DNA of 64,000 nucleotides, from contig CAUGNO010000002.1 in NCBI GenBank assembly GCA_959600905.1, forward strand, positions 159,859 through 223,858, given 5' to 3'. Shown here piece after piece: positions 35,306-43,746 of this stretch. The translations under genes were made by a program, and so were the position numbers. The notes below the pieces were generated by a model. That model was not told the DNA's origin, did not search any database, and saw nothing but the letters and a program-made list of their open reading frames with translations. Source of the stretch: UMGS1975 sp959600905 (GTDB taxonomy: Bacteria > Bacillota > Clostridia > Christensenellales > QAND01). How positions within the stretch are numbered: position 1 is the first letter of the stretch; each line of letters begins with the position of its first letter.

Positions 35306-36463
35306 ATGCTGAATTTTTCTTTCTACTCTCCCACGAAGTTCGTCTTTGGCAAGGGCGAAGAAAACAACATCGGCCAGCTGCTTTCCCAGCGCGGTGCTAA
35401 AAAGGTGCTGCTGCATTACGGCGGCCAGAGCGCGGAAAAATCCGGCCTGCTGGGCCGTGTCCGTACCTCGCTGAAGGGCGCTGGCATCGAGTTTGTCGAA
35501 TTGGGCGGCGTACACCCCAACCCGCGGTATTCTCTGGCCGTAGAGGGAATGGAATTGGCCCGCAAGGAGAATGTCGATCTAATCCTGGCCGTAGGCGGTG
35601 GCAGCGTGGTGGACAGCGCGAAGTGCATTGCCGCCGGCACCCTGTACGACGGCGATGTCTGGCAGGATCTATATATCGAGAAAAAACCCTATACCAAGGT
35701 TTTGCCTGTTGCCTGTATCCTCACCATCGCAGCCGCCGGCTCGGAAGGCAGCGCGGGCAGCGTGATTTCCAACCGAGAAGTGGGTATCAAAGAAGGCATC
35801 CGTACCAACGATCTTCTGCGTCCTGTGCTCAGCATTTTGAATCCCGAGCTTACCATGACGCTGCCCGCCTACCAGACAGCCTGCGGCGTTACAGATATGT
35901 TTATCCATCTGACCGAGCGCTACTTTACCAATACGCCGGATGTCAGCTTGACGGATGAAATGATCGAAGGCTTGATGCGCACCATCCTCAAATACGGCAT
36001 CGTCTGCGTCAAAGAGCCGGATAACTACAACGCCCGTGCACAGATCATGTGGGCCGGTATGCTCGCCCACAACAACATCTGCGGCGTAGACCGCGAGCAG
36101 GATTGGGCCAGCCATCATATCCAGCACCGCATCGGCGCCAAATACGACAGCGCCCACGGCGCAGGCCTGGCCACCATCTTCCCCGCCTGGGCCCAGTACG
36201 TCTATAAGCATAATGTGCCCCGCTTTGTGCGCTTTGCCACCAAGGTCATGGGCGTAGACAACGACGTGTTCCATCCCGAAGAAGTGGCGCTGGAAGGCAT
36301 TCGCCGCATCAAAGCCTACTTTGCTTCGCTCGGCATGCCCACCTCCCTGTCCGAGCTCGGCGTGAAGGATGAGGACATCAAAGAGCTGGCAAATTTCAAC
36401 GACGGTTTCTTTGTAAAATTAACGCCGGCCGATATGGAAAAGATTTTTGAGCTGGCCAAATAA
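35306..36463 (+). CDS. YqhD/BDH-type iron alcohol dehydrogenase, copy 3
   Basis: 385 residues; ATG after TAGGAGG. GGGSVVDSAK loop, DMFIH metal pair, and SHHIQHRIGAKYDSAHG are complete, predicting an active aldehyde reductase. The 5' quarter is identical in DNA to copy 2. It has one extra residue in the middle (TNDLLRPV against SDLIRPV in copy 2). The third of three tandem copies on the + strand, ending with the same terminator sequence as copy 2. Confidence 0.94.
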   Translation: MLNFSFYSPTKFVFGKGEENNIGQLLSQRGAKKVLLHYGGQSAEKSGLLGRVRTSLKGAGIEFVELGGVHPNPRYSLAVEGMELARKENVDLILAVGGGSVVDSAKCIAAGTLYDGDVWQDLYIEKKPYTKVLPVACILTIAAAGSEGSAGSVISNREVGIKEGIRTNDLLRPVLSILNPELTMTLPAYQTACGVTDMFIHLTERYFTNTPDVSLTDEMIEGLMRTILKYGIVCVKEPDNYNARAQIMWAGMLAHNNICGVDREQDWASHHIQHRIGAKYDSAHGAGLATIFPAWAQYVYKHNVPRFVRFATKVMGVDNDVFHPEEVALEGIRRIKAYFASLGMPTSLSELGVKDEDIKELANFNDGFFVKLTPADMEKIFELAK

Positions 36464-36473
36464 CAAAACAAAA

Positions 36474-36497
36474 AAGCAGGCAAATGCCTGCTTTTTT
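36474..36497. terminator. Terminator of dehydrogenase copy 3
   Basis: AAGCAGGC-AAAT-GCCTGCTT with T run on + and A run on the other side; it may also serve the DUF1667 gene on -. Confidence 0.8.
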
Positions 36498-36506
36498 CTT
36501 TCTCTT

Positions 36507-36863
36507 TTAATTCCAATCATCCCGCGTTGTCACAATGTCGATCCCGGTATCCAGGATATTGGGCACGACCACCGTTCCTGCTTTGCTTCCCTTTTCCAGC
36601 ATTGTCTTGTGCAGTATCTCCAAGCACTGCGGCAGTACCGCTTTGGGAATGGGCTGCGCGCTGCGCACCGAAACAGGGATCGTTCCCCCTTTTACCCGCA
36701 CAGAAGTCGTCAGCGTGCGGCGCGGGTCCGTCACCTCACTCTTTCCGTAGATCTCTCCATTTTTGCAGGTATTGCCCGTTACCACAGGCTCATGCACCCC
36801 ATCATAGGTAACCGTTAAATGGCAGCCGATGGGGCATTGTACGCAAATGAGTTTTCTTTCCAT
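36507..36863 (-). CDS. DUF1667 protein, partner of FAD dehydrogenases
   Basis: 118 residues; ATG after GAGGAGGCATAGCC, two bases after the preceding gene's stop. Cysteines CVQCPIGC at the N-terminus and NTCKNG near residue 32 give four metal or cluster ligands, as in DUF1667 proteins. The family is almost always encoded with a GlpA-like flavoprotein and an NAD(FAD)-dependent dehydrogenase, as here, and may act as the small electron-transfer or anchoring subunit. Exact role unknown. Confidence 0.88.
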   Translation of the reverse strand: MERKLICVQCPIGCHLTVTYDGVHEPVVTGNTCKNGEIYGKSEVTDPRRTLTTSVRVKGGTIPVSVRSAQPIPKAVLPQCLEILHKTMLEKGSKAGTVVVPNILDTGIDIVTTRDDWN

Positions 36864-36865
36864 GG

Positions 36866-38185
36866 CTATGCCTCCTCAATCGACACCGTAATCGGCCCGT
36901 TTTCCGCCGCTACGCCGCTCAGATCTAGCGCCAGCGTTTCCATCTCGCCAGGTGCTACCACAGGGCGGCGCTGCGTTTTCAATACGCTTCCGTTTTGCCT
37001 TGCCACAATGGCCACCTTTTTCTGCGGCGCGCCTACCCGGAATCGAATCTTCACCTTATGCCCTGCTGTTACGCGTTGAGGCACAGTATAACGCACGTTG
37101 GCACCCGCCTGCATCTGAATATCGGCGTTTTCTTTTCGGCCTGTCATCGCAAATTGTGCAGCGTTGGCACCCGCCTGCATCTGAACATCGGCGTTTTCTT
37201 TTCGGCCTGTCATCGCAAATTGTGCAGCGTTGGCGCCTGCCTGCTGTGCTTCTTGGCTTACAAAGTCCACAAGATCATGCACGTGCAACACATTGCCGCA
37301 CGCAAACACGCCCTCTACGCACGTCATAAACGAATCGTCCACCTCCGGGCCGCCAGTGACGGGCGAAAGCGCTACGCCCAGCGCCTGGCTCAATTCATTT
37401 TCCGGCAGCAGGCCTACGCTCAAAAGCAGCGTATCGCAGGGGATGGTCCGTTCTGTTCCCGGGATGGGCTTTTTGGTCTTATCATCCACCTCGGCGATGG
37501 TCACTGCTTCTACGCGCTGGTCGCCGTGTATTTTCACGGCCGTATGGCTCAAGAGCAGGGGAATATCCAGATCTTCCAGGCATTGTACAATATTCCGCTG
37601 AAGCCCGCCGGAATAGCTCATCAGTTCGCAAACTGCGTGCACCTTAGCCCCTTCAAAGGTCATTCTGCGCGCCATGATCAGCCCAATATCGCCAGACCCT
37701 AAAATCACGACATCCTTGCCAGGCAGCAAGCCCTCCAAGTTTACCATTCTCTGCGCCGTGCCCGCCGCATATACGCCGGCCGGGCGCGTGCCCGGGATGG
37801 CTAGCGCGCCACGCGGCCTTTCCCTGCATCCCATCGCCAATACGATGGCCTTGGCCTGTACCTTGCAAAATCCCTGTTCGCTGGAAACCATCGTAATGGA
37901 ACGATCCTGTCCAATGGACAGCACCATGGTATCCAGCCAAACCTCCACATCTGTCTTTTGCAGCATTTCTATGTATTGCAGCGCGTATTCCGGCCCCGTC
38001 AATTCCTTGCCAAAGGTATGCAGGCCAAATCCTGCATGGATGCATTGATTCAAAATGCCGCCCAACACGGTATCGCGTTCCAGCACCAATACCTTGTCCG
38101 CACCCTGTTCCTTGGCGGAAACCGCCGCCGCCAGCCCGGCCGGGCCGCCACCGATGATCGCCACATCCACGTGTTTTATCTGCAT
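36866..38185 (-). CDS. NAD(FAD)-dependent dehydrogenase of the GlpB/sarcosine-oxidase-alpha-like type
   Basis: 439 residues; start at 38185 (MQIKHVDVAI) after AGAGGAGGATACG, overlapping the upstream gene by 10 bases. The FAD-binding GGGPAGLAAA is N-terminal, NAD-binding GSGDIGLIMA is near residue 165, and VFACGNVLHVHDLVD marks the second FAD site. A 22-residue segment (core AGANAAQFAMTGRKENAD) occurs twice in tandem near residues 325-370, followed by a beta-rich C-terminal domain of about 75 residues. The duplication is visible at DNA level and looks recent. The protein likely accepts electrons from the neighbouring GlpA-like subunit. Confidence 0.9.
   Translation of the reverse strand: MQIKHVDVAIIGGGPAGLAAAVSAKEQGADKVLVLERDTVLGGILNQCIHAGFGLHTFGKELTGPEYALQYIEMLQKTDVEVWLDTMVLSIGQDRSITMVSSEQGFCKVQAKAIVLAMGCRERPRGALAIPGTRPAGVYAAGTAQRMVNLEGLLPGKDVVILGSGDIGLIMARRMTFEGAKVHAVCELMSYSGGLQRNIVQCLEDLDIPLLLSHTAVKIHGDQRVEAVTIAEVDDKTKKPIPGTERTIPCDTLLLSVGLLPENELSQALGVALSPVTGGPEVDDSFMTCVEGVFACGNVLHVHDLVDFVSQEAQQAGANAAQFAMTGRKENADVQMQAGANAAQFAMTGRKENADIQMQAGANVRYTVPQRVTAGHKVKIRFRVGAPQKKVAIVARQNGSVLKTQRRPVVAPGEMETLALDLSGVAAENGPITVSIEEA
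37095..37226 (-). repeat. Two tandem 66-bp units inside the FAD/NAD dehydrogenase gene
   Basis: Units 37095-37160 and 37161-37226 differ at the first base and at one internal base (AATATC/AACATC). The length keeps the frame. A 23-base partial third copy starts at 37227. Confidence 0.92.
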
Positions 38186-39612
38186 AGCGTATCCTCCTCT
38201 ACACAAAGCGCCGAGCCTGCGCCTTTTTTGGTGATGCTTTCCATCGGCATCCCTGTTTTTTTATGGATGATCTCCGCTACGCGCATCATGCAAAAACCGC
38301 CTTGGCAGCGTCCCATACCGCAGCGCGTCCGGCGCTTTACCCCGTCAATGGTCACACGGCCCAACGTTCTGTCTATGGCCTGCTCTACTTCGGCCTGCGT
38401 CACCGTCTCACAGCGGCAGATGATTTTGCCGTAAGCGGGGTTTTCCGCCGCGGCTTTGGCGCGCTGCTCGTCCGTCATGTGTGCAAAGCGTGCAATAGGC
38501 TTTCTTTCCGCAATCCAGTCTACCTTGTCTGGCGCGCCCAAATCCTTTTGGATGCGCTCGGCCAGCTCTTTCCCGATGGCAGGCGCACCCGTCAACCCTG
38601 GGCTTTCAATGCCCAGCGCATGGTACAGCCCCTTCACCTCGGGGTCCTCTCCCACGAAGAAATCCCCTGCCAAATCATGCGCGCGCAGCCCGCTGAACTG
38701 TGTAATCAGCTGCCGGCGCGGGATGTCTGGCATGGTCAGCGCAGCGGCAGACAACACATCATCCAGTCCTTCTTGGGTGGTCGCTGTATCCGCCTTGTCT
38801 TCAATATCCTCTGCCGTGGGGCCCATCAAAAGGTTGCCGTCCACCGTAGGCGTCACCAAAATACCCTTGCCCATTTTTGTTGGCAGCTGAAACAGCGTTT
38901 TGGTCGCCAAAGTGCCCGCCGCCTTGTCAAAGAGCATATATTCGCCCTTTCTCGGCCGTATCGTCCGCTCAATGCCGCCCGCCATTTTGGCGATTTCGTC
39001 TGCATACAGACCAGCTGCATTGACGATGGTCCTGGTTTCTATTGTCTGATTGCCCGCCGTGACCCGAAACCCGTTTTCCATTTTCTCTATCGCCGTCACA
39101 GGAGATTCAAACATAAATTTTACGCCGTTTTGCGCCGCGCTCTCGCTCAGCGCAATACATGCTTCATACGGGCAGGTAATCCCGCCCGTCGGCGCATGCA
39201 GCGCCGCTACGACCTGGGGATTGATGTGCGGCTCCATGGCCAATACCTGGTCGCGCTCTAAAATTTCCAGCCCTTTTACGCCGTTTTGTATACCTCTTTG
39301 ATACAACGCTTCCAGATCCGGCCGATCCTTTTCATCAAAGCATAGGATCAGTGATCCATTGTTGAGAAAGGGAAATCCCAGCTGCTTTGCCAGCGCAGGA
39401 TACATGAGATTGCCTTCCACGTTGTATTTGGCCTTCAGCGTACCCGGCTTAGCATCATAGCCTGCATGCACAATGGCGCTGTTTGCCTTGGTAGACCCCT
39501 CAGCCACATCCTCTTTGGCCTCTACGACCAAAACAGACAAGGCTGTCTTAGATATAAAGTGCGCGACAGCCGTGCCTGTAATGCCCGCACCGATGATGAT
39601 CGTATCAAACAT
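38176..39612 (-). CDS. GlpA-like FAD-dependent glycerol-3-phosphate dehydrogenase
   Basis: 478 residues; ATG after AAAGGAGGCATTCT. DAO fold with FAD site IIGAGITGTAVA and the substrate-side ANSAIVHAGYD. The last 95 residues are a BFD-like [2Fe-2S] domain with ICRCETVT and RCGMGRCQGGFC. Length and order match anaerobic glycerol-3-phosphate dehydrogenase subunit A, which oxidises glycerol 3-phosphate to dihydroxyacetone phosphate. It heads a three-gene unit with a GlpB-like flavoprotein and DUF1667. No glycerol kinase or facilitator is nearby, so another hydroxy-acid substrate is possible. Confidence 0.9.
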   Translation of the reverse strand: MFDTIIIGAGITGTAVAHFISKTALSVLVVEAKEDVAEGSTKANSAIVHAGYDAKPGTLKAKYNVEGNLMYPALAKQLGFPFLNNGSLILCFDEKDRPDLEALYQRGIQNGVKGLEILERDQVLAMEPHINPQVVAALHAPTGGITCPYEACIALSESAAQNGVKFMFESPVTAIEKMENGFRVTAGNQTIETRTIVNAAGLYADEIAKMAGGIERTIRPRKGEYMLFDKAAGTLATKTLFQLPTKMGKGILVTPTVDGNLLMGPTAEDIEDKADTATTQEGLDDVLSAAALTMPDIPRRQLITQFSGLRAHDLAGDFFVGEDPEVKGLYHALGIESPGLTGAPAIGKELAERIQKDLGAPDKVDWIAERKPIARFAHMTDEQRAKAAAENPAYGKIICRCETVTQAEVEQAIDRTLGRVTIDGVKRRTRCGMGRCQGGFCMMRVAEIIHKKTGMPMESITKKGAGSALCVEEDTLCR

Positions 39613-39667
39613 AGAATGCCTCCTTTTTCCGCTCTATGTTTTACGATAGCAAAATGCTTGTGAAAGG

Positions 39668-40123
39668 TCAATCAATGGCAGTGAATACCAGCAAAAAAGT
39701 TTGGTTTTTTTTGGAAAAACACAACGGTTCCTCCGAATAATTCAGCACTTGGATGGGGTGGCTTGTGCAGGGCCATTGGCATACGCCCTGCCCATGCCCA
39801 TGATGGATCACGCAGATTCCGCCGTCTACCGGCACTTTGCCATAGCAAAGGCCCAAGACAGCATCCTCCGGCCCGCCGGAAATTTGTACCAAATACCGTC
39901 CCTTGGTCAACGGTGATGTCAAACATTCCAACTCTATTTCCTTGCCAACAGGCACGGTCTGTCCCGTCTTGGCTGTGTATACGTAAGGCTTCGGCCGTAA
40001 GAACGAAAAAAAATCGTCCTTTGTTCCGGTATGTCCTGCTTTCAGCCATACACCATACGCAGACAGACCCTTTTCTCCCTTTAGGCCCTGGGGCCCTCGA
40101 ATCGTCCGCAGATGTCTTTTCAT
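39668..40123 (-). CDS. Short collagen-like/phage-tail-like protein
   Basis: 151 residues. Start placed at 40123 (MKRHLRTIRG), eight bases after AGGAGG; an ATG at 40129 is too close to the site. The N-terminus has four G-x-y triplets (GPQGLKGEKGLS) followed by AYGVWLKAGHTGTKDDF, a motif common in collagen-like phage tail and exosporium proteins. The remaining 100 residues form a Cys-containing beta-rich domain without recognisable homologues. No signal peptide. It could be a spore-surface or structural protein; function unknown. Confidence 0.65.
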   Translation of the reverse strand: MKRHLRTIRGPQGLKGEKGLSAYGVWLKAGHTGTKDDFFSFLRPKPYVYTAKTGQTVPVGKEIELECLTSPLTKGRYLVQISGGPEDAVLGLCYGKVPVDGGICVIHHGHGQGVCQWPCTSHPIQVLNYSEEPLCFSKKNQTFLLVFTAID

Positions 40124-40210
40124 TTGCATTTCCTCCTCATAGTATGGTATGAAAACGCAGACAAAACGGACCGGTCCTCCCAAAGAAAAAAGCGGCCAAT
40201 AGCCGCTTTT

Positions 40211-41425
40211 TCATCGTGGAATTTCCACCTTGTCTATGATTTTGAGATGCCTTTGCAAAAATCCCTGCTTTTCCTCTTCGGATAGCTTGTCGTAGATCCC
40301 GATGCAGGAAACCAGTAAAAACATCGCAATGCCCGTCTGCGGAAACACAATGGCCACATCCAAAAGCCCGTGCAGCGTTACTGCACACAGCGTGCAGATG
40401 CCGGGCACGGCAAACAGCGCCACGTGCTTTAGGCGATACATACGGGTCAAATCGCGTACCATCGTCAATACATATCCGCCAATCAGAGATGTGCCCACCA
40501 CACCGCTCATCAGCAATATCTCAAAAAATAGATTGTGCGCATGTACCTCATACAGCCCCGCATACAATGGCGTACACACCTTTTCAAACATCCAGGCCCC
40601 CTGGCCAAACACTGGCGACTGTAAAAAGCCCTTGATGGCGGCCTTCCAAATCATGATGCGATGCTGAAGATCTGCCGAAACGCTGACCCCCTCCAGCCGG
40701 ATAAACAAATTGGGGAACAGCGTTAAAAGCAACGGAATCACCACAATGGCAATCATCAAAAGAATGATGGTCAGCCGCCATTGCTTTAGCAGCACCAGCG
40801 CCAGCAAAATGCATACGGCGCCCGTGATCAGCGCAGCCCGGCCATCCGCCATGACAATGCCCGTCAGGCCCAGCACAAGCACGGTGGCATACAAATACCA
40901 ATGGTCGCTTTGCACCAGCTGAACCACGGCACAAATGCAAACAAATACCATCATAAGCGCAAAATAATTTGGGTTTAAAAACATCGAAGGGCCCCGGAAG
41001 CCAGGCACGCCCCAATGCATCAGCTTTTCAATAAGCCCATACAGGCCGGTAGCCGCGCCGCCGATACAAAAAATATCCAAGCATGTATGAAACATTGGAA
41101 GCGTCATGACTTGCCTGAAATACAAGCCTACCACCAGCGACGCTACAATGCCCAGCGCCACAATGATATTGAATCCTTCGCCTCTTACACAGGTCACAAG
41201 CAGCATCAAAAGGCCAAAGGCCATCAGTGCTACCGCGCCGGGCAGGCGAAGCGCACCTTGAAAGATTTTTTTTGTACAAAAAAAGCGTACGAGTACGGCT
41301 ACTGCCGGTCCTACGCATACAAAAGGAGGGCAGAATAGCGAAGCTGTCAGCAAGCAGATCAAAAATGCATCCAGCACATTGCATTGGCAATATCGTTGGC
41401 TAAATCGCTTAAAGGTCTCTACCAA
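40211..41425 (-). CDS. O-antigen ligase/polymerase-like membrane protein
   Basis: 404 residues from a probable TTG start. About ten to twelve membrane helices, with a large loop around residues 260-310 containing DLQHRIMIWKAAIKGF and VHAHNLFFEILLMSG; this R...H-N pattern is typical of the Wzy_C (WaaL) family. In Gram-positives such proteins join or polymerise surface glycans such as teichuronic acids or capsule repeats using undecaprenyl-linked donors. No glycosyltransferases lie beside it. The start is uncertain because the ribosome site (AAAGGA) is distant. Confidence 0.82.
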   Translation of the reverse strand: MVETFKRFSQRYCQCNVLDAFLICLLTASLFCPPFVCVGPAVAVLVRFFCTKKIFQGALRLPGAVALMAFGLLMLLVTCVRGEGFNIIVALGIVASLVVGLYFRQVMTLPMFHTCLDIFCIGGAATGLYGLIEKLMHWGVPGFRGPSMFLNPNYFALMMVFVCICAVVQLVQSDHWYLYATVLVLGLTGIVMADGRAALITGAVCILLALVLLKQWRLTIILLMIAIVVIPLLLTLFPNLFIRLEGVSVSADLQHRIMIWKAAIKGFLQSPVFGQGAWMFEKVCTPLYAGLYEVHAHNLFFEILLMSGVVGTSLIGGYVLTMVRDLTRMYRLKHVALFAVPGICTLCAVTLHGLLDVAIVFPQTGIAMFLLVSCIGIYDKLSEEEKQGFLQRHLKIIDKVEIPR

Positions 41426-41529
41426 ATCAGCCCAATCCTTTCTTTTAAGATTGTTTCATCATTGTATTGTCTCTATAACAGATTGTCAAACAATATCGTC
41501 ATTTCTGCCCCATTGATACGATTTTTCAT

Positions 41530-41557
41530 AAAAAAAAGAGTAGAGAAATCTCTACTC
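41530..41557 (-). terminator. Terminator of ychF
   Basis: GAGTAGAGA/TCTCTACTC stem followed on the minus strand by seven or more T. Confidence 0.85.
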
Positions 41558-41569
41558 CTTATTATTTTC

Positions 41570-42664
41570 TTATACATTAAAACGGAAGAGCACCACGTCG
41601 CCGTCCTGGATCACATATTCCTTTCCTTCTGAACGGTACAGGCCCTTTTCCCTGGCCGCTGCAATCGATCCACAGGCCACCAGATCCTCATATGTTACGA
41701 TCTCCGCGCGGATAAATCCCTTCTCAAAATCCGAGTGGATCTTACCCGCTGCCTGAGGCGCCTTTGTACCCTTTTCAATCGTCCAGGCGCGTACCTCTTT
41801 CGGTCCTGCCGTCAAATAACTGATCAGCCCCAACAAGCGGTAACTGGCTTCCACCAAACGATCCAGCCCGGCGCTTTCCAGCCCCAGCTCGTTTAGGAAC
41901 ATCGTTCTTTCTTCATCCTCCAGCTGGGCCAATTCCTCTTCCACCTTGGCGGATACCACAACGATCTCTGCGCCTTCCTTTTGCGCTGCCTGCCTAACCT
42001 GCGCCACCAATGCATTGTTTTCCACGCCCGATAAAGCGTCTTCCTCTACATTGGCCGCGTAGATCATCGGCTTCATCGAGAGCAGGGAAAATCCCCTTAC
42101 CAATTCTTTTTCTTCTTCAGACAATTCCAATGTGCGTGCCGGCGCGCCATCCTCCATGTGCTTTAGCAGCCTTTCCAGCACAGCACATTCTTCCTTGTAT
42201 TTTTTCTCGCCCGTTTTGATGAGCTTGCTGGCCTTATCATACCGCTTTTGCAACACTTCCAGATCTGCCAGCACGAATTCCATCTGTATCGTTTCCATAT
42301 CCCGCACCGGCGCTACCGAGCCGTCCACATGCGTGATGTTATCATCTTCAAAACAGCGCACCACATGCACGATGGCGTCCACCTCGCGGATGTGCGCCAA
42401 AAACCGGTTGCCCAGGCCTTCGCCTTTGCTGGCGCCCCTTACCAGGCCGGCAATATCAACAAATTCAATCGTAGCAGGTGTAATTTTTTCCGGTTGATAC
42501 ATCTCTGCCAGCACATCCAGCCGATGATCTGGCACCGGTACAATGCCTACGTTGGGGTCTATGGTGCAAAACGGGTAATTGGCCGCCTGCGCCCCCGCCT
42601 TGGTCAATGCGTTGAATAGAGTTGACTTTCCTACATTCGGCAACCCTGCAATCCCGAGCTTCAT
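41570..42664 (-). CDS. ychF: Redox-regulated ATPase YchF (Obg-like)
   Basis: 364 residues; ATG after AGGAGGAACGAGG. P-loop GLPNVGKST at residue 7, G3 DIAGLVRGASKGEGLG, and the modified G4 NVEED in place of NKxD, which explains the preference for ATP over GTP. The coiled-coil middle and the C-terminal TGS domain are complete. YchF associates with ribosomes and affects oxidative stress responses. Monocistronic, with its own terminator. Confidence 0.97.
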   Translation of the reverse strand: MKLGIAGLPNVGKSTLFNALTKAGAQAANYPFCTIDPNVGIVPVPDHRLDVLAEMYQPEKITPATIEFVDIAGLVRGASKGEGLGNRFLAHIREVDAIVHVVRCFEDDNITHVDGSVAPVRDMETIQMEFVLADLEVLQKRYDKASKLIKTGEKKYKEECAVLERLLKHMEDGAPARTLELSEEEKELVRGFSLLSMKPMIYAANVEEDALSGVENNALVAQVRQAAQKEGAEIVVVSAKVEEELAQLEDEERTMFLNELGLESAGLDRLVEASYRLLGLISYLTAGPKEVRAWTIEKGTKAPQAAGKIHSDFEKGFIRAEIVTYEDLVACGSIAAAREKGLYRSEGKEYVIQDGDVVLFRFNV

Positions 42665-42823
42665 CCTCGTTCCTCCTATGTGCCTGAAATCGTATTATTA
42701 TACCTCTTTTTCTTCATTTTTGCCAGTTTGCCCCCATGGCAAAAAAGAGATTCCTATAAACATTCGACAATTTTTTTGTTATAGTATGAATAGTGAGTTT
42801 TTATTTTTAGAAGGGGTGACGCC

Positions 42824-43621
42824 ATGACTTTTTTGCAAGCGATCTTTTTAGGGATTGTTCAGGGACTTACCGAATTTTTGCCCGTTTCCAGTTCCGGTCA
42901 TCTTGTGCTGGCCCGTACGCTCTTGGGCATCCAAACCGAGCCTTTGATCATGGAGGTCATCTTACATCTCGGCACCTTGATCGCCGTGCTGCTGGTCTTT
43001 TATAAGGATATCATCGCGCTGTTCCGCCATCCGTTGGGCAAAACCATGCGGCTTTTGGTCATCGCCACCATACCCGCAGTCATCGCCACCCTGCTTTTGG
43101 ATAATCTCATCGAGGAAGCATTTGGCGGCCGGTTTCTTTCCTTTGGTTTTCTTATCACTGCCGTCTTACTGTGCGTAGCGGAACGAAAACAGGTGCGCCA
43201 TCCCAGAAAATATCGCCAAATGAACAACTGGGATGCCCTTGCCATGGGTGGTATGCAGGCCGCTGCAATGTTCCCCGGCGTTTCACGCAGCGGCAGTACG
43301 CTGGTAGGCGGCCTGTTCCGTGGGTTGGATCGAAATCTGGCTGTGCGCTTTTCCTTCTTGATGTCCATCCCCGCCATCCTGGGCTCTGTGGTGTTTAAAT
43401 TTAAGGATATGATCACCCAGGGGCCTGGCGATGTCAGCACCGTTGCCATCATCTTCAGCGTGCTGGTTTCCGCTCTAGTGGGGCTGATGTCCATCCGCTT
43501 TATGCTTCGCCTGGTCCGCAATCATAAGCTGTACGGATTTGCCATCTATGTAGCTTGTATGGGTGTGTTTGTCCTGGTATGCCAGCTGTTCGGCGTACTT
43601 TTCCCACCGTTGTTTGGTTGA
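42824..43621 (+). CDS. uppP: Undecaprenyl-diphosphatase
   Basis: 265 residues, eight membrane helices. Both family motifs are present: GLTEFLPVSSSGHLVLA near residue 13 and PGVSRSGSTLVGG near residue 158. The enzyme recycles undecaprenyl diphosphate to the monophosphate carrier for peptidoglycan synthesis and gives bacitracin tolerance. ATG after AAGGGGTGACG. Stands alone. Confidence 0.97.
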   Translation: MTFLQAIFLGIVQGLTEFLPVSSSGHLVLARTLLGIQTEPLIMEVILHLGTLIAVLLVFYKDIIALFRHPLGKTMRLLVIATIPAVIATLLLDNLIEEAFGGRFLSFGFLITAVLLCVAERKQVRHPRKYRQMNNWDALAMGGMQAAAMFPGVSRSGSTLVGGLFRGLDRNLAVRFSFLMSIPAILGSVVFKFKDMITQGPGDVSTVAIIFSVLVSALVGLMSIRFMLRLVRNHKLYGFAIYVACMGVFVLVCQLFGVLFPPLFG

Positions 43622-43623
43622 AT

Positions 43624-43651
43624 AAAAAAGTCATCTTTACAGATGCCTTTT
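43624..43651 (+). terminator. Weak terminator after uppP
   Basis: CATCT/AGATG short stem with A run before and TTTTTT after. Confidence 0.45.
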
Positions 43652-43718
43652 TTATATCTCTTCAAAGCCGGCCAAGATTTCCGCAAAGGATTCCTTTGCA
43701 TATTTGCTGTATTGATAA

Positions 43719-43746
43719 AAAAAGGAGCCCATAGGCTCCCTTTTTT
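43719..43746 (-). terminator. Terminator of dehydrogenase copy 4
   Basis: GGAGCC-CATA-GGCTCC with T run on the minus strand, overlapping the stop codon. Confidence 0.75.

Noticed and set aside
36507..39612. Assignment of the trio as a complete glpABC operon
   Set aside because: Sequence features support the flavoproteins, but the third protein is DUF1667 rather than GlpC and no glycerol genes are adjacent, so gene symbols were not given.
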